Source: Hydractinia symbiolongicarpus
Lineage: Eukaryota > Cnidaria > Hydrozoa > Anthoathecata > Hydractiniidae
Assembly (NCBI RefSeq): GCF_029227915.1
Contig: NC_079877.1
Location: 31,213,851 to 31,277,850 of the forward strand
Reading direction: 5' to 3'
Length of the DNA stretch: 64,000 nucleotides
The notes under the pieces were generated by a model. It was not told the DNA's origin, did not search any database, and saw only the letters and a program-made list of their open reading frames with translations. Both the position numbers and the translations under genes were made by a program. Below, piece after piece: positions 51,733 to 62,899 of the stretch (within the stretch, counting starts at the first letter, position 1; each line of letters begins with the position of its first letter).

Positions 51733-54340
51733 CTGGCAATCATGTCAAATTAAGAAGAATGTTATTCCTTGGAGACCAATTGGCTCATTTATCACATTTA
51801 TAAGGTCACAATCCAGAATCAGTTTAATTAATTTCCACAGTCACTCGTTTCACTGTTAAAAACAATACAACTTAGTAATGTCGGAAGAAAATCACTAAAT
51901 AGATGTTGGTGCGAATATGTGACGCAACCGTTGCAACTCAAACGGATTGACACCGTTAAAAAGTCAATGAAATGTAGTTTTTGAAACTGTCTCTGTTTCT
52001 TCAGCGCGAACTAACGACTAGGATTCATCCTACAGTAAAAAATGACTTATTTATCTTATTTTTTTAACAAAGCGCTACCACAGAGCCTAAGGTAATCGCT
52101 GAATTCTGGCAATCATGTCAAATTAAGAAGAATGTTATTCCTTGGAGACCAATTGGCTCATTTATCACATTTATAATGTCACAGTCCAGAATCAGTTTAA
52201 TTAATTTTCACAGTCACTCGTTTCACTGTTAAAAGCAATACAACTTAGTAATGTCGGAAGAAAATCACTAAGTACATGTTGGTGCGAATATGAGACGCAA
52301 CCGTTGCAACTCAAACGGATTAAAACTGTTAGAAAGTCAATGAAATGTAGTTTTTGAAACTGTCTCTATTTCTTCAGCGCGAACTAACGACTAGGATTCG
52401 ACCCACAGTAAAAAATGACATATTTATCTTAATTTTTTAATAAAGCGCTACCACAGCGACCAGTGTAATCGCTGAGTTCCAGCAATCATGTCAAATAAAG
52501 AAGAATGTTATTCCTTGGAGAACAACTGGCTCATTTTTCACATTGATAAGGTCACAGTCCAGAATCAGTTCAATTAACTCCCTAGTCAATCGTTTCACTG
52601 GTAAAAGCGATGCAACCTAGTAACATCCGAATACTATCGCTAAATACATGTTGGTACGAATACGTGACGCAACCGTTGAACTCAAACAGATTGACACCGT
52701 TAGAAAGTCAATGAAATGTAGTTTTTGAAACTGTCTCTATTTCTTCAGCGCGAACTAACGACTAGGATTCGTCCCACAGTAAAAAATACCTTATTTATCT
52801 TATTTTTTTAACAAAGCGCTACCACAGAGCCTAAGGTAATCGCTGAATTCTGGCAATCATGTCAAATTAAGAAGAATGTTATTCCTTGGAGACCAATTGG
52901 CTCATTTATCACATTTATAAGGTCACAGTCCAGAATCAGTTTAATTAATTTCCACAGTCACTCGTTTCACTGTTAAGAGCAATACAACTTAGTAATGTCG
53001 GAAGAAAATCACTAAATACATGTTGGTGCGAATATGTGACGCAACCGTTGCAACTCAAACGGATTGACACCGTTAGAAAGTCAATGAAATGTAGTTTTTG
53101 AAACCGTCTCTATTTCTTCAGCGCGAACTAACGACTAGGATTCGTCCCACAGTAAAAAAAGACTTATTTATCTTAATTTTTTTGTAAAGCGCTACCACAG
53201 AGCCCAGTGTAATCGCTGAGTTCCAGCAATCATGTCAAATTAAAAAGAATGTTATTCCTTGGAGACCAATTGCCTCATTTATCACATTAATAAGGTCACA
53301 GTCCAGAATCAGTTCAATTAACTCCCACAGTCATTCGTTTCACTGTCAAAAGCAATACAACTTAGTAATGTCGGAACAAAGTCACTAAATAGATGTTCGT
53401 GCGAATATGAGACGCAACCGTTGCAACTCAAACGGATTAAAACTGTTAGAAAGTCAATGAAATGGAGTTTTTGAAACTGTCTCTATTTCTTCAGCGCGAA
53501 CTAACGACTAGGATTCGACCCACATTAAAAAATGACATATTTATCTTAATTTTTTAACAAAGCGCTACCACAGAGCCTAAGGTAATCGCTGAATTCTGGC
53601 AATCATGTCAAATTAAGAAGAATGTTATTCCTTGGAGACCAATTGGCACATTTGTCACATTTATAAGGTCACAGTCCAGAATCAGTTTAATTAATTTCCA
53701 CAGTCACTCGTTTCACTGTTAAAAGCAATACAACTTAGTAATGTCGGAAGAAAATCACTAAATACATGTTGGTGCGAATATGTGACGCAACCGTTGCAAC
53801 TCAAGCGGATTGACACCGTTAGAAAGTCAATGAAATGTAGTTTTTGAAAACGTCTCTATTTCTTCAGCGCGAACTAACGACTAGGATTCGTCCCACAGTA
53901 AAAAAAGACTTATTTATCTTAATTTTTTTGTAAAGCGCTACCACAGAGCCCAGTGTAATCGCTGAGTTCCAGCAATCATGTCAAATTAAGAAGAATGTTA
54001 TTCCTTGGAGAACAATTGGCTCATTTATCACATTTATAAGGTCACAGTCCAGAATCAGTTTAATTAATTCCCACAGTCAATCGTTTCACTGTTAAAAGCA
54101 ATACAACTTAGTAATGTCGGAAGAAAATCACTAAATACATGTTGGTGCGAATATGTGACGCAACCGTTGCAACTCAACAGATTGACACCGTTAGAAAGTC
54201 AATGAAATGTAGTTTTTGAAACTGTTCCTAATTTTTCAACGCGTGCTAACGGCCAGGATTGGTCCCACAGTAAGAAAAGACTTATTTATCTAAATTTTTA
54301 TATAAAGCGCAACCACAGAGCGTAATGTAATTGCTGAATT

Positions 54341-54708
54341 CCAGCAATCAAATTAAAAAGAATGTTATTCCTTGGAGACCAATTGCCTCATTTATCACAT
54401 TAATAGGGTCACAGTCCAGAATCAGTTCAATTAACTCCCACAGTCATTCGTTTCACTGTCAAAAGCAATACAACTTAGTAATGTCGGAAGAAAATCACTA
54501 AATACATGTTCGTGCGAATATGAGACGCAACCGTTGCAAGTCAAACGGATTAAAACTGTTAGAAAGTCAATGAAATGGAGTTTTTGAAACTGTCTCTATT
54601 TCTTCAGCGCGAACTAACGACTAGGATTCGACCCACATTAAAAAATGACATATTTATCTTAATTTTTTAATAAAGCGCTACCACAGCGACCAGTGTAATC
54701 GCTGAGTT
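54341..54708 (+). repeat. Second monomer with the 5-bp deletion (368 bp)
   Basis: Same CCAGCAATCAAATT deletion as at 51365, 2976 bp (eight monomers) downstream. The monomer before it has a TTTATATAAAG tail where 50993 has TTTAAATAAAG, which tells the two lineages apart. Confidence 0.92.
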
Positions 54709-55455
54709 CCAGCAATCATGTCAAATAAAGAAGAATGTTATTCCTTGGAGAACAACTGGCTCATTTTTCACATTGATAAGGTCACAGTCCAGAATGAGTT
54801 CAATTAACTCCCTAGTCAATCGTTTCACTGTTAAAAGCGATGCAACCTAGTAACATCCGAATACTATCGCTAAATACATGTTGCTACGAATACGTGACGC
54901 AACCGTTGTAACTCAGACAGATTGACACCGTCAGAAAGTGAATGAAATGTAGTTTTTAAAACTGTCTCTATTTCTTCAGCGCGCGATAACGGCTAGGATT
55001 GGTATCACTGCAAAAAATACCTTATTTATCTTATTTTTTTTTAACAAAGCGCTACCACAGAGCCTAAGGTAATCGCTGAATTCTGGCAATCATGTCAAAT
55101 TAAGAAGAATGTTATTCCTTGGAGACCAATTGGCTCATTTATCACATTTATAAGGTCACAGTCCAGAATCAGTTTAATTAATTTCCACAGTCACTCGTTT
55201 CACTGTTAAAAGCAATACAACTTAGTAATGTCGGAAGAAAATCACTAAATACATGTTGGTGCGAATATGTGACGCAAACGTTGCAACTCAAACGGATTGA
55301 CACCGTTAGAAAGTCAATGAAATGTAGTTTTTGAAACCGTCTCTCTTTCTTCAGCGCGAACTAACGACTAGGATTCGTCCCACAGTAAAAAAAGACTTAT
55401 TTATCTTAATTTTTTTGTAAAGCGCTACCACAGAGCCCAGTGTAATCGCTGAGTT
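54709..55455 (+). repeat. Two-monomer segment present in copy 1 but absent from copy 2 of the 22-mer
   Basis: Monomers 54709 (374 bp) and 55083 (373 bp) lie between partners of 62532 and 62900, which are adjacent in copy 2. The segment starts and ends in register, as expected from unequal exchange or loss between neighbouring monomers. It contains one monomer of the CCGAATACTATCGC class and one CTGGCAATCATG monomer, with an unusually long T run near 55033. Whether copy 2 lost it or copy 1 gained it cannot be decided from two copies. Confidence 0.85.
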
Positions 55456-58400
55456 CCAGCAATCATGTCAAATTAAGAAGAATGTTATTCCTTGGAGAAC
55501 AATTGGCTCATTTATCACATTTATAAGGTCACAGTCCAGAATCAGTTTAATTAATTCCCACAGTCAATCGTTTCACTGTTAAAAGCAATACAACTTAGTA
55601 ATGTCGGAAGAAAATCCCTAAATACATGTTGGTGCGAATATGTGACGCAACCGTTGCAACTCAAACGGATTGACACCGTTAGAAAGTCAATGAAATGTAG
55701 TTTTTGAAACTGTTCCTAATTTTTCAGCGCGTGCTAACGGCCAGGATTGGTCCCACAGTAAGAAAAGACTTATTTATCTAAATTTTTAAATAAAGCGCAA
55801 CCACAGAGCGTAATGTAATTGCTGAATTCCAGCAATCATGTCAAATTAAAAAGAATGTTATTCCTTGGAGACCAATTGCCTCATTTATCACATTAATAAG
55901 GTCACAGTCCAGAATCAGTTCAATTAACTCCCACAGTCATTCGTTTCACTGTCAAAAGCAATACAACTTAGTAATGTCGGAACAAAATCACTAAATACAT
56001 GTTCGTGCGAATATGAGACGCAACCGTTGCAACTCAAACGGATTAAAACTGTTAGAAAGTCAATGAAATGGAGTTTTTGAAACTGTCTCTATTTCTTCAG
56101 CGCGAACTAACGACTAGGATTCGACCCACATTAAAAAATGACATATTTATCTTAATTTTTTAACAAAGCGCTACCACAGAGCCTAAGGTAATCGCTGAAT
56201 TCTGGCAATCATGTCAAATTAAGAAGAATTTTATTCCTTGGAGACCAATTGGCTCATTTGTCACATTTATAACGTCACAGTCCAGAATCAGTTTAATTAA
56301 TTTCCACAGTCACTCGTTTCACTGTTAAAAGCAATACAACTTAGTAATGTCGGAAGAAAATCACTAAATACATGTTGGTGCGAATATGTGACGCAACCGT
56401 TGCAACTCAAACGGATTGACACCGTTAGAAAGTCAATGAAATGTAGTTTTTGAAACCGTCTCTATTTCTTCAGCGCGAACTAACGACTAGGATTCGTCCC
56501 ACAGTAAAAAAAGACTTATTTATCTTAATTTTTTTGTAAAGCGCTACCACAGAGCCCAGTGTAATCGCTGAGTTCCAGCAATCATGTCAAATTAAGAAGA
56601 ATGTTATTCCTTGGAGAACAATTGGCTCATTTATCACATTTATAAGGTCACAGTCCAGAATCAGTTTAATTAATTCCCACAGTCAATCGTTTCACTGTTA
56701 AAAGCAATACAACTTAGTAATGTCGGAAGAAAATCACTAAATACATGTTGGTGCGAATATGTGACGCAACCGTTGCAACTCAAACGGATTGACACCGTTA
56801 GAAAGTCAATGAAATGTAGTTTTTGAAACTGTTCCTAATTTTTCAGCGCGTGCTAACGGCCAGGATTGGTCCCACAGTAAGAAAAGACTTATTTATCTAA
56901 ATTTTTAAATAAAGCGCAACCACAGAGCGTAATGTAATTGCTGAATTCCAGCAATCATGTCAAATTAAAAAGAATGTTATTCCTTGGAGACCAATTCCCT
57001 CATTTATCACATTAATAAGGTCACAGTCCAGAATCAGTTCAATTAACTCCCACAGTCATTCGTTTCACTGTCAAAAGCAATACAACTTAGTAATGTCGGA
57101 AGAAAATCACTAAATAGATGTTGGTGCGAATATGTGACGCAACCGTTGCAACTCAAACGGATTGACACCGTTAGAAAGTCAATGAAATGTAGTTTTTGAA
57201 ACTGTCTCTGTTTCTTCAGCGCGAACTAACGACTAGGATTTGTCCTACAGTAAAAAATGACTTATTTATCTTATTTTTTTAACAAAGCGCTACCACAGAG
57301 CCTAAGGTAATCGCTGAATTCTGGCAATCATGTCAAATTAAGAAGAATGTTATTCCTTGGAGACCAATTGGCTCATTTATCACATTTATAAGGTCACAGT
57401 CCAGAATCAGTTTAATTAATTTTCACAGTCACTCGTTTCACTGTTAAAAGCAATACAACTTAGTAATGTCGGAAGAAAATCACTAAGTACATGTTGGTGC
57501 GAATATGAGACGCAACCGCTGCAACTCAAACGGATTAAAACTGTTAGAAAGTCAATGAAATGTAGTTTTTGAAACTGTCTCTATTTCTTCAGCGCGAACT
57601 AACGACTAGGATTCGACCCACAATAAAAAATGACATATTTATCTTAATTTTTTAATAAAGCGCTACCACAGCGACCAGTGTAATCGCTGTGTTCCAGCAA
57701 TCATGTCAAATAAAGAAGAATGTTATTCCTTGGAGAACAACTGGCTCATTTTTCACATTGATAAGGTCACAGTCCAGAATCAGTTCAATTAACTCCCTAG
57801 TCAATCGTTTCACTGGTAAAAGCGATGCAACCTAGTAACATCCGAATACTATCGCTAAATACATGTTGACACGAATACGTGACGCAACCGTTGAACTCAA
57901 ACAGATTGACACCGCTAGAAAGTCAATGAAATGTAGTTTTTGAAACTGTCTCTATTTCTTCAGCGCGAACTAACGACTAGGATTCGTCCCACAGTAAAAT
58001 ATACCTTATTTATCTTATTTTTTTAACAAAGCGCTACCACAGAGCCTAAGGTAATCGCTGAATTCTGGCAATCATGTCAAATTAAGAAGAATGTTATTCC
58101 TTGGAGACCAATTGGCTCATTTATCACATTTATAAGGTCACAGTCCAGAATCAGTTTAATTAATTTCCACAGTCACTCGTTTCACTGTTAAAAGCAATGC
58201 AACTTAGTAATGTCGGAAGAAAATCACTTAATACATGTTGGTGCGAATATGTGACGCAACCGTTGCAACTCAAACGGATTGACACCGTTAGAAAGTCAAT
58301 GAAATGTAGTTTTTGAAACCGTCTCTATTTCTTCAGCGCGAACTAACGACTAGGATTCGTCCCACAGTAAAAAAAGACTTATTTATCTTAATTTTTTTGT

Positions 58401-59555
58401 AAAGCGCTACCACAGAGCCCAGTGTAATCGCTGAGTTCCAGCAATCATGTCAAATTAAGAAGAATGTTATTCCGTGGAGAACAATTGGCTCATTTATCAC
58501 ATTTATAAGGTCACAGTCCAGAATCAGTTTAATTAATTCCCACAGTCAATCGTTTCACTGTTAAAAGCAATACAACTTAGTAATGTCGGAAGAAAATCAC
58601 TAAATACATGTTGGTGCGAATATGTGACGCAACCGTTGCAACTCAAACGGATTGACACCGTTAGAAAGTCAATGAAATGTAGTTTTTGAAACTGTTCCTA
58701 ATTTTTCAGCGCGTGCTAACGGCCAGGATTGGTCCCACAGTAAGAAAAGACTTATTTATCTAAATTTTTAAATAAAGCGCAACCACAGAGCGTAATGTAA
58801 TTGCTGAATTCCAGCAATCATGTCAAATTAAAAAGAATGTTATTCCTTGGAGACCAATTCCCTCATTTATCACATTAATAAGGTCACAGTCCAGAATCAG
58901 TTCAATTAACTCCCACAGTCATTCGTTTCACTGTCAAAAGCAATACAACTTAGTAATGTCGGAACAAAATCACTAAATACATGTTCGTGCGAATATGAGA
59001 CGCAACCGTTGCAACTCAAACGGATTAAAACTGTTAGAAAGTCAATGAAATGGAGTTTTTGAAACTGTCTCTATTTCTTCAGCGCGAACTAACGACTAGG
59101 ATTCGACCCACATTAAAAAATGACATATTTATCTTAATTTTTTAACAAAGCGCTACCACAGAGCCCAGTGTAATCGCTGAGTTCCAGCAATCATGTCAAA
59201 TTAAGAAGAATGTTATTCCTTGGAGAACAATTGGCTCATTTATCACATTTATAAGGTCACAGTCCAGAATCAGTTTAATTAATTCCCACAGTCAATCGTT
59301 TCACTGTTAAAAGCAATACAACTTAGTAATGTCGGAAGAAAATCACTAAATACATGTTGGTGCGAATATGTGACGCAACCGTTGCAACTCAACAGATTGA
59401 CACCGTTAGAAAGTCAATGAAATGTAGTTTTTGAAACTGTTCCTAATTTTTCAACCCGTGCTAACGGCCAGGATTGGTCCCACAGTAAGAAAAGACTTAT
59501 TTATCTAAATTTTTAAATAAAGCGCAACCACAGAGCGTAATGTAATTGCTGAATT

Positions 59556-59923
59556 CCAGCAATCAAATTAAAAAGAATGTTATTCCTTGGAGACCAATTG
59601 CCTCATATATCACATTAATAGGGTCACAGTCCAGAATCAGTTCAATTAACTCCCACAGTCATTCGTTTCACTGTCAAAAGCAATACAACTTAGTAATGTC
59701 GGAAGAAAATCACTAAATAGATGTTGGTGCGAATATGTGACGCAACCGTTGCAACTCAAACGGATTGACACCGTTAGAAAGTCAAGGAAATGTAGTTTTT
59801 GAAACTGTCTCTGTTTCTTCAGCGCGAACTAACGACTAGGATTCGTCCTACAGTAAAAAATGACTTATTTATCTTATTTTTTTAACAAAGCGCTACCACA
59901 GAGCCTAAGGTAATCGCTGAATT
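59556..59923 (+). repeat. Third monomer with the 5-bp deletion (368 bp)
   Basis: Copy-2 partner (8191 bp) of the monomer at 51365. It carries a private change, GTCAAGGAAATG near 59782, where copy 1 reads GTCAATGAAATG. Confidence 0.92.
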
Positions 59924-62531
59924 CTGGCAATCATGTCAAATTAAGAAGAATGTTATTCCTTGGAGACCAATTGGCTCATTTATCACATTTATAAGGTCAC
60001 AATCCAGAATCAGTTTAATTAATTTCCACAGTCACTCGTTTCACTGTTAAAAACAATACAACTTAGTAATGTCGGAAGAAAATCACTAAATAGATGTTGG
60101 TGCGAATATGTGACGCAACCGTTGCAACTCAAACGGATTGACACCGTTAAAAAGTCAATGAAATGTAGTTTTTGAAACTGTCTCTGTTTCTTCAGCGCGA
60201 ACTAACGACTAGGATTCATCCTACAGTAAAAAATGACTTATTTATCTTATTTTTTTAACAAAGTGCTACCACAGAGCCTAAGGTAATCGCTGAATTCTGG
60301 CAATCATGTCAAATTAAGAAGAATGTTATTCCTTGGAGACCAATTGGCTCATTTATCACATTTATAATGTCACAGTCCAGAATCAGTTTAATTAATTTTC
60401 ACAGTCACTCGTTTCACTGTTAAAAGCAATACAACTTAGTAATGTCGGAAGAAAATCACTAAGTACATGTTGGTGCGAATATGAGACGCAACCGTTGCAA
60501 CTCAAACGGATTAAAACTGTTAGAAAGTCAATGAAATGTAGTTTTTGAAACTGTCTCTATTTCTTCAGCGTGAACTAACGACTAGGATTCGACCCACAGT
60601 AAAAAATGACATATTTATCTTAATTTTTTAATAAAGCGCTACCACAGCGACCAGTGTAATCGCTGAGTTCCAGCAATCATGTCAAATAAAGAAGAATGTT
60701 ATTCCTTGGAGAACAACTGGCTCATTTTTCACATTGATAAGGTCACAGTCCAGAATCAGTTCAATTAACTCCCTAGTCAATCGTTTCACTGGTAAAAGCG
60801 ATGCAACCTAGTAACATCCGAATACTATCGCTAAATACATGTTGGTACGAATACGTGACGCAACCGTTGAACTCAAACAGATTGACACCGTTAGAAAGTC
60901 AATGAAATGTAGTTTTTGAAACTGTCTCTATTTCTTCAGCGCGAACTAACGACTAGGATTCGTCCCACAGTAAAAAATACCTTATTTATCTTATTTTTTT
61001 AACAAAGCGCTACCACAGAGCCTAAGGTAATCGCTGAATTCTGGCAATCATGTCAAATTAAGAAGAATGTTATTCCTTGGAGACCAATTGGCTCATTTAT
61101 CACATTTATAAGGTCACAGTCCAGAATCAGTTTAATTAATTTCCACAGTCACTCGTTTCACTGTTAAGAGCAATACAACTTAGTAATGTCGGAAGAAAAT
61201 CACTAAATACATGTTGGTGCGAATATGTGACGCAACCGTTGCAACTCAAACGGATTGACACCGTTAGAAAGTCAATGAAATGTAGTTTTTGAAACCGTCT
61301 CTATTTCTTCAGCGCGAACTAACGACTAGGATTCGTCCCACAGTAAAAAAAGACTTATTTATCTTAATTTTTTTGTAAAGCGCTACCACAGAGCCCAGTG
61401 TAATCGCTGAGTTCCAGCAATCATGTCAAATTAAAAAGAATGTTATTCCTTGGAGACCAATTGCCTCATTTATCACATTAATAAGGTCACAGTCCAGAAT
61501 CAGTTCAATTAACTCCCACAGTCATTCGTTTCACTGTCAAAAGCAATACAACTTAGTAATGTCGGAACAAAGTCACTAAATAGATGTTCGTGCGAATATG
61601 AGACGCAACCGTTGCAACTCAAACGGATTAAAACTGTTAGAAAGTCAATGAAATGGAGTTTTTGAAACTGTCTCTATTTCTTCAGCGCGAACTAACGACT
61701 AGGATTCGACCCACATTAAAAAATGACATATTTATCTTAATTTTTTAACAAAGCGCTACCACAGAGCCTAAGGTAATCGCTGAATTCTGGCAATCATGTC
61801 AAATTAAGAAGAATGTTATTCCTTGGAGACCAATTGGCACATTTGTCACATTTATAAGGTCACAGTCCAGAATCAGTTTAATTAATTTCCACAGTCACTC
61901 GTTTCACTGTTAAAAGCAATACAACTTAGTAATGTCGGAAGAAAATCACTAAATACATGTTGGTGCGAATATGTGACGCAACCGTTGCAACTCAAGCGGA
62001 TTGACACCGTTAGAAAGTCAATGAAATGTAGTTTTTGAAAACGTCTCTATTTCTTCAGCGCGAACTAACGACTAGGATTCGTCCCACAGTAAAAAAAGAC
62101 TTATTTATCTTAATTTTTTTGTAAAGCGCTACCACAGAGCCCAGTGTAATCGCTGAGTTCCAGCAATCATGTCAAATTAAGAAGAATGTTATTCCTTGGA
62201 GAACAATTGGCTCATTTATCACATTTATAAGGTCACAGTCCAGAATCAGTTTAATTAATTCCCACAGTCAATCGTTTCACTGTTAAAAGCAATACAACTT
62301 AGTAATGTCGGAAGAAAATCACTAAATACATGTTGGTGCGAATATGTGACGCAACCGTTGCAACTCAACAGATTGACACCGTTAGAAAGTCAATGAAATG
62401 TAGTTTTTGAAACTGTTCCTAATTTTTCAACGCGTGCTAACGGCCAGGATTGGTCCCACAGTAAGAAAAGACTTATTTATCTAAATTTTTATATAAAGCG
62501 CAACCACAGAGCGTAATGTAATTGCTGAATT

Positions 62532-62899
62532 CCAGCAATCAAATTAAAAAGAATGTTATTCCTTGGAGACCAATTGCCTCATTTATCACATTAATAGGGT
62601 CACAGTCCAGAATCAGTTCAATTAACTCTCACTGTCATTCGTTTCACTGTCAAAAGCAATACAACTTAGTAATGTCGGAAGAAAATCACTAAATACATGT
62701 TCGTGCGAATATGAGACGCAACCGTTGCAAGTCAAACGGATTAAAACTGTTAGAAAGTCAATGAAATGGAGTTTTTGAAACTGTCTCTATTTCTTCAGCG
62801 CGAACTAACGACTAGGATTCGACCCACATTAAAAAATGACATATTTATCTTAATTTTTTAATAAAGCGCTACCACAGCGACCAGTGTAATCGCTGAGTT
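62532..62899 (+). repeat. Fourth monomer with the 5-bp deletion (368 bp)
   Basis: Copy-2 partner (8191 bp) of the monomer at 54341. It has two private changes, CTCTCACTGTC near 62627 against CTCCCACAGTC in copy 1. It is the last monomer before the two-monomer deletion junction at 62900. Confidence 0.92.

Larger units (their letters stand above)
48421..56611 (+). repeat. 22-monomer higher-order repeat, copy 1 (8191 bp)
   Basis: The 22 monomers start at 48384, 48757, 49130, 49503, 49874, 50247, 50620, 50993, 51365, 51733, 52106, 52479, 52850, 53223, 53596, 53969, 54341, 54709, 55083, 55456, 55829 and 56202. Partners lie exactly 8191 bp on, including odd lengths. Marks: CAATTCCCTC (48801 and 56992; 50664 and 58855), the five-base loss (51370 and 59561), TTTATATAAAGCGC (54298 and 62489). 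The unit is itself composite: it contains one 5-mer module, and monomers 50993/51365 recur as 53969/54341 (2976 bp, eight monomers). The left edge is taken at the first base after the CCGTGG / CCTTGG difference and could lie somewhat upstream. Confidence 0.88.
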
